A stretch of DNA of 64,000 nt, taken from contig NZ_CP065217.1 in assembly GCF_015767675.1 (NCBI RefSeq), forward strand, positions 2,294,001-2,358,000. Reading direction: 5' to 3'. Below, piece by piece: positions 9,568 through 19,002 of the stretch. The notes under the pieces are model-generated. The model saw only the letters and a program-made list of their open reading frames with translations. It was not told the origin of the DNA and searched no databases. A program made the translations under genes and the position numbers. The stretch comes from Vibrio navarrensis (GTDB lineage Bacteria > Pseudomonadota > Gammaproteobacteria > Enterobacterales > Vibrionaceae). Each line of letters begins with the position of its first letter. Position 1 is the first letter of the stretch.

Positions 9568-9583
9568 CTGTATTTATATACAG
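9568..9583 (+). promoter_or_regulatory. LexA (SOS) box overlapping the imuA promoter
   Basis: CTGTATTTATATACAG matches the gammaproteobacterial LexA consensus CTGT-N8-ACAG exactly. It ends 10 bp before the imuA ATG. A likely -35 TTGCAT (9555-9560) and -10 TATACA (9577-9582), 16 bp apart, overlap it, so LexA would block RNA polymerase directly. Confidence 0.93.
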
Positions 9584-9593
9584 GTGTAATTCT

Positions 9594-10283
9594 ATGCAAG
9601 ATATCATTCAAACTTTAAAAAATCAGCACTTAATCTGGCAAGCCGATCAAACCTCGACTGAGCAGAGTGACATTGTCATAAGCTCAGGCTATACCGAGCT
9701 AGATCATCTACTTGGTGGCGGCTTTCCTTCTCACGGCGTGGTGGAGATAGAGTCTAAGTTGGCGATTGGCGAGCTGCGTTTGCTGACATCCTTGTTGCAA
9801 CAACGCTTCCAAGAAGGCATGGTCGTTTTGCTGCAACCACCAGCTCAGGTTAATGCCGCCTTTTTAGCTTACTTAGGCTATCCGTTAGCAGAAACGCTGG
9901 TTCTCCTGCCTGACTCGGAAAAAAAAGCATTGTGGGCGGCAGAACAATGTTTAAAAAGTGGCGCTTGTCGCTGCGTTCTGCTGTGGCAAAACGAGCTTGA
10001 AATTCATCAGGTAAAACGGCTCCAAGTCGCCAGTGAACAAGGCGCCAGTCTGCTTTTCGTTTTTCGTTTACCGAAACCCATGCGCCTTTCATTACCTCTG
10101 TCACTCAGCCTCACTCTACAGCCAAGACCATTTGGCCTCAGTGTTCAGGTGAAAAAGCGCAAAGGCGGTTGGTCGCGAGGTACCACTGAGATCGACTTTC
10201 GGCCACTCTTTACATCGTTAACCTTACCGAGCGCGACGTTACCCGATAGCGTGCTTTCTTTTCCTGTGGTTCGAGAGGGCTAG
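9594..10283 (+). CDS. imuA: Translesion synthesis accessory protein ImuA (SulA/RecA-like)
   Basis: First gene of the mutasome cassette. 229 residues from ATG 9594, directly after the LexA box. The protein looks like a RecA-core relative: GYTELDHLLGGGFPSHGVVEIES is at the place of the Walker A region, but the GxxxxGK[ST] signature is missing, as is usual for ImuA. The basic end (VQVKKRKGGWSRG) is also typical. In other bacteria ImuA and ImuB work with DnaE2 to copy past lesions; the exact role of ImuA is unsettled. The stop is 4 bp before imuB. Confidence 0.9.
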   Translation: MQDIIQTLKNQHLIWQADQTSTEQSDIVISSGYTELDHLLGGGFPSHGVVEIESKLAIGELRLLTSLLQQRFQEGMVVLLQPPAQVNAAFLAYLGYPLAETLVLLPDSEKKALWAAEQCLKSGACRCVLLWQNELEIHQVKRLQVASEQGASLLFVFRLPKPMRLSLPLSLSLTLQPRPFGLSVQVKKRKGGWSRGTTEIDFRPLFTSLTLPSATLPDSVLSFPVVREG

Positions 10284-10287
10284 TAGG

Positions 10288-11691
10288 ATGAATCTATGGC
10301 TCTATCTCCATTTTCCAGCTTTGCAATTAGACAGTCTTGCTGAGGCAGAGAAGGACGTTGCAATTGCCATCGTCAATAAGCACTCTCACCAAATCATGCA
10401 AAGCAATGCGGCCGCCAAAGCAGCCGGAGTTCAGCCTAATATGGGCCTTGCAAGCGCTGCTGCGCTTTGTGCCCATTTGCAGGTCGTGCCTTATGATGCA
10501 GAAATTGAGAACAATAGGCTCAAAGAGATCGCCCAATGGCTCTATCTGGTGACCGCCGATCTGGTGCTGATACCTCCGCAAGGACTGTTGATCCGCGCTA
10601 GCCATATGTTGCAGTTGTACTCTGGCCTCGCAGGTTACTGGCAAGTTTTATCGGCTCATTTAAAACCGCTTTCACTGCGCTTCCATTATGCTTGTGCTTA
10701 CTCTCCCCTTGCCGCCATGCTGTTAGCCAAAGCAGGCAATGATTTGCTAAGTGATGATCGTGATGCCATTGCCCTGCGCTTAGGGCAGCACGATTTGCAA
10801 TGCACTGAACTGTCCGTTGCAACGGTCGAGAAACTGCGCCGCGTCGGGATTAACACCTTAGCGGATTTATTGGCTTTGCCTCTTGCAGAGGTTGCACGGC
10901 GTTTTGATATCGATCTGGTCAACTATATCGGTAAGCTGACCGGGCAATTTAAACATCCCGTCGATTTTTATCACCCGCCCGCCCATTTTCGCCAAGAACT
11001 TGAGCTACTGTATGAGATTGAAAATGTGCAGTGGTTAGAAAAGCCGTTGAGCAAGTTATTAAAGCAGCTTGAAAACCACCTCCGATTACAAGATCAGGTT
11101 GCCTATGAATTAGCACTGACATTGCAACAACGCGAAGGACAGCGCAAGCGCGTTATTTTTACTTCAGCACAAGGAGATTACCTCTGGCACAAGTGGCAAA
11201 CGCTTGCTTGCCTAACACTGGAATCTTTAACCTTAGACGCCCCCGTAACGCGTTTAACGCTTGAAGTGCAAAGGCAAGGTGAGCATGGGCTCAATAAAGC
11301 GGAGCTGTTTTCAAAATCGACTGGCGTTCTATCCGCTGCTGAGCTTTGCTCGCTGTTGCAGGCTAAACTGGGTAACGAGGCCGTTGTACAACCTTCCCTT
11401 AAGCAAGATCCACGGCCAGAAAAAGCCACCGACTATCGGCCCGTTTTGCAGTCGTCCCCGCATCTCCTTCCTGATTGCCATGCATTGCGACCTAGCTTTC
11501 TTCTAACCACTCCTGAGGTTTTGCGCCAACAAGTCGATTTAATTCACGGGCCAGAAAGAGTGGTCAGCGGTTGGTGGGATGGCGATGATGTCATGCGCGA
11601 CTACTTCATCGCCCGAACTCACGATGGTCAGTGGCTGTGGATCTTTCGCGATCAGCAGCAGCGCTGGTTTGTTCATGGACTTTTCTGTTGA
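10288..11691 (+). CDS. imuB: Y-family polymerase homologue ImuB (probably non-catalytic)
   Basis: 467 residues. The Y-family palm and little-finger layout is recognisable, but the N-terminal catalytic site is altered: MNLWLYLHFPALQLDSL replaces the DxD strand of DinB/UmuC. This matches ImuB, a hub that binds the beta clamp and recruits DnaE2. A helix-hairpin-helix-like stretch (VEKLRRVGINTLADLLALP) and the conserved tail SGWWDGDDVMRDYFIARTHD are visible. The start ATG has AGGA just upstream. The next gene follows within 6 bp, so the three genes form one transcript. Confidence 0.93.
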   Translation: MNLWLYLHFPALQLDSLAEAEKDVAIAIVNKHSHQIMQSNAAAKAAGVQPNMGLASAAALCAHLQVVPYDAEIENNRLKEIAQWLYLVTADLVLIPPQGLLIRASHMLQLYSGLAGYWQVLSAHLKPLSLRFHYACAYSPLAAMLLAKAGNDLLSDDRDAIALRLGQHDLQCTELSVATVEKLRRVGINTLADLLALPLAEVARRFDIDLVNYIGKLTGQFKHPVDFYHPPAHFRQELELLYEIENVQWLEKPLSKLLKQLENHLRLQDQVAYELALTLQQREGQRKRVIFTSAQGDYLWHKWQTLACLTLESLTLDAPVTRLTLEVQRQGEHGLNKAELFSKSTGVLSAAELCSLLQAKLGNEAVVQPSLKQDPRPEKATDYRPVLQSSPHLLPDCHALRPSFLLTTPEVLRQQVDLIHGPERVVSGWWDGDDVMRDYFIARTHDGQWLWIFRDQQQRWFVHGLFC

Positions 11692-11697
11692 TTGACG

Positions 11698-14600
11698 ATG
11701 CTTTACGCCGAACTTTTTTGCCAAAGTAACTTCTCTTTCCTCACTGGCGCTTCGCATCCAGAAGAACTGGTTTTACAAGCGGATTTTCTCCGTTATCACG
11801 CCATTGCCATCACCGATGAATGCTCACTAGCCGGTGTCGTGCGAGCTCATACCGCGATCAAAGAGCATCAACTCAACATCCGTCAGATAGTTGGCAGCAT
11901 GTTTTGGTTAAGCGGTGAGTGCCAATGCCTGTTGTTGTGCCCGGACCGCCTTGCGTACGCTGAGTTATGCCGGATTATTACTAACGCCAGAAGGCGCTGC
12001 ACTAAAGGAGAATATCAGTTATCGGAGTGGGACTTGATGGCTGCCAAGCACTGTTTGATCCTTTGGTTGCCTTGTGGGAAAAGCCGCGATCTGCATTGGG
12101 GAAGATGGTTGCAACGCCACCATACTTCCCGGCTCTGGATCGGGTTGCAAAGACATCTGCATCATGACGACCAAACGTACCGCGAGCATTGTCTATCTCT
12201 AGCCAAAGAGCTCAATCTACCTATCACGGCTTGTGGCGGCGTACTCATGCATCACAGCGAACGTTTGCCCTTGCAACACACCTTAACGGCCATTCGCCAA
12301 GGCTGTGCTGTCGAAGAGCTGGGGGCGGATAGATTAACCAATGCCGAGCGCAGTTTGCGCGACGCAGGGAAACTGCAAAAACTTTTCAAAGCCGAATGGC
12401 TAGCCGAAAGTGTACAGATTGCTAAACGCTGTACCTTCAGCCTTGACGAGCTGAGATATCAATACCCAAGTGAACTGATCCCTGATGGCTTTACCCCCGA
12501 CGGCTATTTACAGCACCTCGTCCATGCGGGCAAATACCGCCGTTTTCCCAACGGCGTACCTGCTCATATCGAGGAGACCATTAGCAAAGAATTGGCATTA
12601 ATCAAAGAGCTCCAATACGCCTTTTTCTTCCTCACTATTCACGACATCGTGATGTTTGCCAAACGGCAGAACATTCTTTATCAAGGCCGGGGCTCAGCCG
12701 CGAATTCTGTCGTTTGTTATTGCTTGGAAATTACCTCGGTCGATCCTCGTCAAATCTCAGTCTTGTTCGAACGTTTTATCAGCAAAGAACGCAATGAACC
12801 GCCTGATATTGACGTCGATTTTGAACATGAACGCCGCGAAGAAGTTATCCAATACGTTTACCGCAAATACGGTCGAGAGCGAGCAGCGATAGCTGCAACC
12901 GTGATCACCTACCGCTTCAAAAGCGCGCTACGAGAAGTGGGCAAAGCACTTGGGCTTGAAGAGACTCAGCTAGAGTTTTTTATTAAAAACATTAATCGCC
13001 GCGATCGCTCGCTCGGCTGGCAAGCACAAATTGTTGAGCTTGGTCTCAAGCCTGATTCACTCAAAGGGCAGCATTTTATTCACTTGGTTAACGAGATTAT
13101 TGGCTTTCCCAGACACCTCTCTCAGCATGTGGGCGGCTTTGTCATCTCCGCAAGCCCACTGTATGAGCTGGTACCGGTGGAAAACGCGGCTATGCCGGCA
13201 AGAACGATCATTCAATGGGATAAAGACGATCTTGAAAGCCTGCGGCTACTGAAGGTCGACATACTGGCGCTAGGCATGCTGACGGCGATCCGACGCTGCT
13301 TTCAATCGATTCAACATCACTACCACCGTACGCTTTCCCTCGCCGAGATCACCCGCCTGCAAGACGATCCTCAGGTGTACAAGATGATCCAACGTGCTGA
13401 TACGATTGGTGTCTTCCAGATTGAATCACGCGCTCAAATGAGCATGCTGCCACGCTTAAAACCAGCCAATTATTATGACTTGGTGATCCAAATTGCGATA
13501 GTTCGCCCAGGGCCAATCCAAGGGGATATGGTCCACCCATTTTTAAAACGGCGGCGCAAAGAAGAAGCCGTGACTTACCCATCCAAAGAGGTACAAGCGG
13601 TATTAGAACGCACTTTAGGTGTGCCAATATTTCAAGAGCAAGTGATCAAACTGGCGATGGTCGCCGCAGGCTTTAGCGGCGGTGAAGCAGACCAGCTACG
13701 TCGTGCGATGGCCGCTTGGAAGAAAAATGGTAGCGTGTTCAAATTTAAATCGAAACTTATCAATGGCATGCTTGAGCGCGGCTATGAAGCGCAATTTGCC
13801 GAACGAATTTTTGAACAAATTTGCGGCTTTGGCGAGTATGGCTTTCCTGAAAGTCATTCTGCCTCTTTTGCGGTACTCGCCTACTGCTCCGCCTGGCTCA
13901 AACATTACTACCCTGCTGAATTTTATACGGCTTTACTCAACAGCTTACCGATGGGTTTTTACAGTGCATCACAACTTATTCAAGATGCGCAGCGACATGG
14001 TATCGAGGTGTTGCCTGTGTGCGTTAACGGCTCTGAAAAGCAGCACACTCTCGTACGTGTTGGGCAAAGGCCGCTTGCGATTCGCTTAGGGCTGAGTCTA
14101 GTCAAAGGGCTGAGCGAAGAAGGAATCCGTCGGCTGATCCAGCACCGCCCGGCACAAGGTTACCAGACGATCAATACGATCAAGCAGACACTTAATCACC
14201 AGCGAGATATGGAAAGTTTGGCTTCGGCCAACGCACTGCACAGCATTTCTGGAAATCGCTATCAGACTCGCTGGCAAGTGATGGATTCATTGAGCGACTT
14301 ACCCCTATTTTCCAGCATGGTGAGTGCTGACCACTCGCTTCACTCCACGCCGAGTGACTACCAGAATTTGATTGAAGATTTTGCATCCACGGGCGTTTCT
14401 CTTGGCCAACATCCCATCACTATGCTGTCACGGGCCGGAATTTTGCCCAAATTCGTACGTTGTCAGGAGCTAAGCCAGCTTTCCCATCGCTCTGCCGTGA
14501 CCGTCGCAGGTTTAGTAACGGGTCGCCAAGCACCGGGCACCGCGACGGGCGTGACTTTTGTCACCTTGGAAGATGATACTGGCAATATTAACGTGGTCGT

Positions 14601-14772
14601 TTGGCAAGCCACCGCAAGAGCGCAAAAGCACGCTTATCTTTCTGCAAAGGCGCTGATAGTGAAAGGCATTTTAGAAAGAGAGGGCGAGGTCATTCATGTG
14701 ATTGCAGGCAAGCTCATCGACCTGACACCACATCTGACAGAACTGAGTACTCACTCGCGTGACTTTCACTAA
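11698..14772 (+). CDS. dnaE2: Error-prone DNA polymerase DnaE2
   Basis: Alpha subunit-type C-family polymerase for translesion synthesis. 1024 residues from ATG 11698; a TTG two codons earlier (11692) is possible. The N-terminal PHP domain opens with YAELFCQSNFSFLTGASHPE. The polymerase palm carries PPDIDVDFEHERREEV and LRLLKVDILALGML, which supply the catalytic aspartates. A helix-hairpin-helix region and a C-terminal OB domain (VTVAGLVTGRQAPGTATGVTFVTLEDD) follow. It is the last gene of the SOS cassette; DnaE2 needs ImuA and ImuB in the species studied. Confidence 0.96.
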   Translation: MLYAELFCQSNFSFLTGASHPEELVLQADFLRYHAIAITDECSLAGVVRAHTAIKEHQLNIRQIVGSMFWLSGECQCLLLCPDRLAYAELCRIITNARRRCTKGEYQLSEWDLMAAKHCLILWLPCGKSRDLHWGRWLQRHHTSRLWIGLQRHLHHDDQTYREHCLSLAKELNLPITACGGVLMHHSERLPLQHTLTAIRQGCAVEELGADRLTNAERSLRDAGKLQKLFKAEWLAESVQIAKRCTFSLDELRYQYPSELIPDGFTPDGYLQHLVHAGKYRRFPNGVPAHIEETISKELALIKELQYAFFFLTIHDIVMFAKRQNILYQGRGSAANSVVCYCLEITSVDPRQISVLFERFISKERNEPPDIDVDFEHERREEVIQYVYRKYGRERAAIAATVITYRFKSALREVGKALGLEETQLEFFIKNINRRDRSLGWQAQIVELGLKPDSLKGQHFIHLVNEIIGFPRHLSQHVGGFVISASPLYELVPVENAAMPARTIIQWDKDDLESLRLLKVDILALGMLTAIRRCFQSIQHHYHRTLSLAEITRLQDDPQVYKMIQRADTIGVFQIESRAQMSMLPRLKPANYYDLVIQIAIVRPGPIQGDMVHPFLKRRRKEEAVTYPSKEVQAVLERTLGVPIFQEQVIKLAMVAAGFSGGEADQLRRAMAAWKKNGSVFKFKSKLINGMLERGYEAQFAERIFEQICGFGEYGFPESHSASFAVLAYCSAWLKHYYPAEFYTALLNSLPMGFYSASQLIQDAQRHGIEVLPVCVNGSEKQHTLVRVGQRPLAIRLGLSLVKGLSEEGIRRLIQHRPAQGYQTINTIKQTLNHQRDMESLASANALHSISGNRYQTRWQVMDSLSDLPLFSSMVSADHSLHSTPSDYQNLIEDFASTGVSLGQHPITMLSRAGILPKFVRCQELSQLSHRSAVTVAGLVTGRQAPGTATGVTFVTLEDDTGNINVVVWQATARAQKHAYLSAKALIVKGILEREGEVIHVIAGKLIDLTPHLTELSTHSRDFH

Positions 14773-14817
14773 TCCATATGTCGCGGCGAAGACACTCTTT
14801 GTGCCTAAAAAACATCT

Positions 14818-14841
14818 ATAAAAAAGGAAGCACTCGCTTCC
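14818..14841 (-). terminator. cheV terminator
   Basis: Stem GGAAGC / GCTTCC with a 4-nt loop; on the minus strand it is followed by TTTTTTA. It lies between the convergent dnaE2 and cheV, closer to the cheV stop. Confidence 0.7.
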
Positions 14842-14873
14842 CTTTCTGGTCATGTACGACAAATCTGCGGTAG

Positions 14874-15815
14874 TTATAAGATTTCTCTCAAGCGGTCTTG
14901 CGCGACTTCCACCAGCAAGTCTGGCTGGAACTTGGAGATGAAGCGGTCACAACCCACTTTCTTCACCATAGCTTCATTAAAACTGCCACTGAGTGATGTG
15001 TTTAAGGTGATGAAGAGTTTGGCCATTCTTGGATCGCTTCGCACTTCGTGTGTCAGCTTATAGCCATCCATTTCCGGCATTTCCGCGTCGGTAATCATCA
15101 ACAGCAGTTCCTTGGTCAAATCTTTACCTTCATCACACCAAGATTTCAATAATCTCAGCGCTTCGAGGCCATCACGGCACTCAATAATATTCAGACCGAG
15201 CTGCGAGAGTGTATCGCGGATCTGGTTACGCGCGGTTGAAGAGTCATCCACCACCAACACATTGCGCCCAACCATGTTTTTGACCAGCTTCTCATCAAGC
15301 ACTTCCTCTGAGATGGATACGTCATAGTCGATAATTTCCGCCAGTACTTTTTCCACGTCGATGATTTCGACAATCTGGGTTTTGTCGCCCTCTTTCACTT
15401 GCGTAATGGCGGTTAGGTAATTACTGCGTCCAGACGTTTTTGGCGGCGGCTGAATTTCGGTCCACGCGGTGTTAATAATGTTACGCACCTGTCCTACCAA
15501 AAAGCCTTGCACCGTACGGTTGTACTCCGTAATGATCAGGTTTTCTTCTTGACCGGCCATTTGCGAAGGTGGAAAACCGATAGAGCGTCTTAGGTCAATG
15601 ACAGGCACAGGCTCGCCACGCAGCGATGCGACACCGCGAATGTTGTAATGCGCGCCAGGCAATTTAGTGAGAGGAGGCACTTTCATCACCTCTTTCACTT
15701 TAAACACGTTAATTGCAAATAACTGACGGCTATTCAAACTGAACAGCAAAAGCTCCAGACGGTTTTCGCCGACCAGATTGGTTCGCTGGTCTACAGTATT
15801 TAAAACTCCAGACAT
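14874..15815 (-). CDS. cheV: Chemotaxis protein CheV (CheW-receiver fusion)
   Basis: Coupling protein for chemoreceptor arrays, 313 residues. The CheW-like domain spans about 15-170 (GVASLRGEPVPVIDLRRSIG). The response receiver domain spans about 184-313: acidic pair Asp190/Asp191 in VLVVDDSS, phospho-acceptor Asp243 in LMITDAEMPEMDG, and Lys295. CheV couples receptors to CheA and is tuned by phosphorylation. It stands alone here, away from any che operon, as is common for the several CheV paralogues of Vibrio. Its receptor partner cannot be told from the sequence. Confidence 0.93.
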   Translation of the reverse strand: MSGVLNTVDQRTNLVGENRLELLLFSLNSRQLFAINVFKVKEVMKVPPLTKLPGAHYNIRGVASLRGEPVPVIDLRRSIGFPPSQMAGQEENLIITEYNRTVQGFLVGQVRNIINTAWTEIQPPPKTSGRSNYLTAITQVKEGDKTQIVEIIDVEKVLAEIIDYDVSISEEVLDEKLVKNMVGRNVLVVDDSSTARNQIRDTLSQLGLNIIECRDGLEALRLLKSWCDEGKDLTKELLLMITDAEMPEMDGYKLTHEVRSDPRMAKLFITLNTSLSGSFNEAMVKKVGCDRFISKFQPDLLVEVAQDRLREIL

Positions 15816-16001
15816 ACAACATCCTAAATGGGTTAAAACTCTATTAAAAATAGCCTAAAAAATGCAAGCCATAGCAAAAGTACATGAATGAAAAATAGAT
15901 AGCAATCAACTTACCTGATTTGGGATAAGCAGCTCACTAAACCTAGCGCAAGAACAATAGCGATATACGAGAAAATTGAAATTTTATAGTAGAAGCATTG
16001 G

Positions 16002-16021
16002 CCTGATGCTTGTTCAGGCCA
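16002..16021 (-). terminator. Possible mlc terminator hairpin
   Basis: GGCCTGA / TCAGGCC stem with a short loop, 11 bp past the mlc stop. The following minus-strand sequence is only weakly T-rich, so termination strength is doubtful. Confidence 0.4.
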
Positions 16022-16031
16022 GAATGGGACA

Positions 16032-17249
16032 TTAACCTTCGACGACCTTCATTAACAGTAAACCATCGTATAGCGCTTGTTTAATTAACGCCGCCCCAGG
16101 CATGGTCGCTTGCTTATAAAAGCGTGATTCGACTAACTCAAGATCTTGGTGATAAACGGGCAGGCTTTGCTCTTCAATACATTGGCGAATCGAGGGATAG
16201 AGTACGTCTTTGGCTTGGTTAATGACTCCGCCAATAAGAATTTTTTCTGGGTTAAATAAGTTAATGACGATAGCAATCGCTGAGCCCAAATAGCGGCCAA
16301 GTTTCTCAATCACAGCGACACACAGCGGATCGCCATTCGCCGCCGCTTCACACACGCTCTCAATGGTGATCTCTTCCATGCCAGACAAAATGGATTCTTC
16401 TCCCTGAGCGATACGTTCAAACACCTCTTGGCGTATGGCTTGTGAACTGGCCACCGTCTCTAAACAGCCTCGGTTGCCACAATGGCACTGACGACCGTTG
16501 GGATCTATCTGAATATGACCCAACTCACCAATGTTGCCATGCCGTCCTTGCAGTACTCGACCGTCTAGGATGATCCCAGCGCCAAGACCGTGGTGAATCG
16601 AAATCAATACAGAGTTCTCATTTTCTTGCGAGTGGCCAAATAATTTTTCGGCCAACGCCCAAGCGCGGGTGTCATTAGCGATAAAAACAGGTAATCCGGT
16701 GGCTTTATAAATTTCAGGGCCCAATGCGAGATTTTCAACATTGTAATGGGGCATTTGCAGCACAATACCTTGCTCAGAATTGACCAAGCCAGGTAGCGTA
16801 ATCGCTATACTGGTGACTCGATCGAGCTGCTCTGCATACGTTTGAAAGAATTCTTCGATTTCGTGTAGGAGGCGAGCTAACACATCCTCTTGATCGCGTT
16901 CATGAATATCAATTTTGGTATCAATAAGTACTTCGCCACCCAACTCGTGGAGTGCAATCGTCAGATAGCCGCGGCCTAACCGCATCGAGAGAAATTGCCA
17001 ACCAGCATTATTTACCTGAAGCCCAACCGCCGGGCGCCCACGGCTGTTCGCTTCCTGCACTGTTGTTTCATGCACAAGATGCGCTTCGATCAACTCGCGG
17101 GTGATTTTTGTGATGCTCGCTGGTGCCAGTTGACTTTCTTTGGATAGGTCTATCCGAGAAATTGGCCCTTTGAGATCAATCAGTTTATATACACGACCAG
17201 CATTGATCTGTTTGATATGATCAATATGGCCCGGTTGAGCCATGTACAT
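16032..17249 (-). CDS. mlc: ROK-family transcriptional repressor Mlc
   Basis: Glucose-responsive repressor, 405 residues from the chosen start. The N-terminal winged helix contains ISRIDLSKESQLAPASITKITRELIEAHL. The ROK domain follows, with the zinc-binding pattern GHIQIDPNGRQCHCGNRGC and then LETVAS. The opening QPGHIDHIKQINAGRVYKLID matches Mlc rather than NagC. The frame is open 30 codons upstream, but the ATG at 17249 has GGAG at 6-nt spacing and gives the E. coli Mlc length. In E. coli Mlc is sequestered by dephosphorylated PtsG; ptsG lies about 11 kb away here. It is divergent from pykA, which it might regulate (inference). Confidence 0.9.
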   Translation of the reverse strand: MYMAQPGHIDHIKQINAGRVYKLIDLKGPISRIDLSKESQLAPASITKITRELIEAHLVHETTVQEANSRGRPAVGLQVNNAGWQFLSMRLGRGYLTIALHELGGEVLIDTKIDIHERDQEDVLARLLHEIEEFFQTYAEQLDRVTSIAITLPGLVNSEQGIVLQMPHYNVENLALGPEIYKATGLPVFIANDTRAWALAEKLFGHSQENENSVLISIHHGLGAGIILDGRVLQGRHGNIGELGHIQIDPNGRQCHCGNRGCLETVASSQAIRQEVFERIAQGEESILSGMEEITIESVCEAAANGDPLCVAVIEKLGRYLGSAIAIVINLFNPEKILIGGVINQAKDVLYPSIRQCIEEQSLPVYHQDLELVESRFYKQATMPGAALIKQALYDGLLLMKVVEG

Positions 17250-17511
17250 CTTGCACTCCAACATTCTATAACTAGGTAATTTTTTTACTTTGCGAAGTAA
17301 TTGTGAAGTGAATTGATAGAACCCCGTGACAAGCATCACGTATAAACATGAATCTTTGTGTATTCAATCAAATATCCACAAATTAGTCGCTGGTAGATTT
17401 ATTCTTGGATAACTTATTTTTAAATGAAAAATTTCCTATAACGCTGGAAAGTCGGCCATAAACCAACCACGCTTCTCAATAGAAAGTGTCACACACATTC
17501 CTGGAGTCTCT

Positions 17512-18960
17512 ATGACCAGCAAGCTTAGAAGAACAAAAATTGTCACTACATTAGGCCCTTCAACTGACAAAGGTAATAATTTGGAAGAGATAATCCGCGC
17601 AGGAGCCAACGTAGTGCGCATGAATTTCTCACACGGTAGTACAGAAGATCACAAAAAACGTGCGGAAAAAGTGCGAACCATTGCGGCAAAATTAGGCAAA
17701 CAGGTGGCGATTTTGGGTGATTTGCAAGGCCCAAAAATTCGGGTATCGACGTTTAAAGAAGGCAAAATAGAACTCAATGTCGGCGATCGATTTACGTTAG
17801 ACAGCGACCTACCCAAAGGCGAAGGGGATCAATACTCGGTCGGTTTGGATTATAAAGCCTTACCAAGAGATGTTGGACCAAATGACATTCTGCTACTGGA
17901 TGATGGCAGAGTTCAATTACAAGTACTAAACGTCGAGGGCAATCGGGTTCATACCGAAGTCATTGTCGGCGGACCGCTCTCCAACAACAAAGGCATCAAC
18001 AAAAAAGGCGGCGGTTTATCGGCTGATGCACTCACCGAAAAAGACAAACAAGACATCCTAACGGCCGCTGAAATCCAAGTGGATTACTTAGCCATCTCGT
18101 TTCCTCGCAATGGCGAAGACATGAATTATGCCAGACGCCTCGCTCGGGATGCCGGATTAGAAGCCAAGCTGGTGGCTAAAGTGGAGCGGGCTGAAACAGT
18201 TAAGAATGACGAAAACATTGATGACATCATCATGGCTTCCGATGTGATCATGGTGGCTCGGGGCGATTTAGGGGTTGAAATTGGCGACCCCGAATTGATC
18301 GGTGTGCAGAAAAAGCTGATCCGACGATCCAAAGAACTCAATCGCGTGGTGATTACCGCGACACAAATGATGGAGTCCATGATCGAAAATCCCATGCCGA
18401 CACGCGCCGAAGTCATGGACGTCGCTAACGCGGTTCTCGATGGAACCGATGCGGTAATGCTCTCTGGCGAAACCGCCGCGGGGAAATACCCGGTTGAGAC
18501 CGTTCGTTCCATGGCGGAAGTGTGCATCGGCGCAGAGAAGATGATTGAAGCTGGTACGCAAAACTACCGAATCGACAAATCGTTCGCAACGGCTGAAGAA
18601 ACCATTGCCATGTCCACCATTTATGCTGCCAACCATATGGAGGGAGTCAAAGCGATGGTCACCTTAACGGAATCCGGTCGCACCGCGCTGATGACATCTA
18701 GACTTAACTCTCTACTGCCCATCTTTGCCCTATCTCCCAACGAACGTACTCTCAATCGCTGTTCGCTCTATCGCGGTGTCACACCGGTTTTCTTTGATAC
18801 CAAAGTGGAGACAGGCTTCGACGTTGCGCTCGCTGCACTCAATACGCTAAGAAAGAAAAAATTATTGGAATTTGGCGACCTAGTGATTATCACCCAAGGT
18901 GACATTATGGATGTAGAAGGCTCGACCAACTGTATGCGGATCCTACCTGTGTTTGAATAA
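17512..18960 (+). CDS. pykA: Pyruvate kinase, PykA type
   Basis: Makes pyruvate and ATP from phosphoenolpyruvate and ADP. 482 residues. Motifs in order: [37 protein letters not shown], the metal and substrate block [20 protein letters not shown], and [20 protein letters not shown]. The C-terminal effector domain includes [13 protein letters not shown] and ends [20 protein letters not shown]. It resembles E. coli PykA (AMP/sugar-phosphate activated) more than PykF. It is divergent from mlc and has a terminator at 18979. Confidence 0.97.
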   Translation: MTSKLRRTKIVTTLGPSTDKGNNLEEIIRAGANVVRMNFSHGSTEDHKKRAEKVRTIAAKLGKQVAILGDLQGPKIRVSTFKEGKIELNVGDRFTLDSDLPKGEGDQYSVGLDYKALPRDVGPNDILLLDDGRVQLQVLNVEGNRVHTEVIVGGPLSNNKGINKKGGGLSADALTEKDKQDILTAAEIQVDYLAISFPRNGEDMNYARRLARDAGLEAKLVAKVERAETVKNDENIDDIIMASDVIMVARGDLGVEIGDPELIGVQKKLIRRSKELNRVVITATQMMESMIENPMPTRAEVMDVANAVLDGTDAVMLSGETAAGKYPVETVRSMAEVCIGAEKMIEAGTQNYRIDKSFATAEETIAMSTIYAANHMEGVKAMVTLTESGRTALMTSRLNSLLPIFALSPNERTLNRCSLYRGVTPVFFDTKVETGFDVALAALNTLRKKKLLEFGDLVIITQGDIMDVEGSTNCMRILPVFE

Positions 18961-18978
18961 GCTATGCCTTAATGATTA

Positions 18979-19002
18979 GAAAGCCAGTGATTACTGGCTT
19001 TC
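18979..19002. terminator. Bidirectional hairpin between pykA and the patatin gene
   Basis: Perfect 10-bp stem GAAAGCCAGT / ACTGGCTTTC. It overlaps the last codons and the stop of the convergent patatin gene. T-tracts are short, so efficiency is uncertain. Confidence 0.6.

Noticed and set aside
10263..10276. GGTTCGA stretch resembling a tRNA T-loop near the imuA end
   Set aside because: No acceptor, anticodon or D-arm around it, and it lies in the imuA coding frame.
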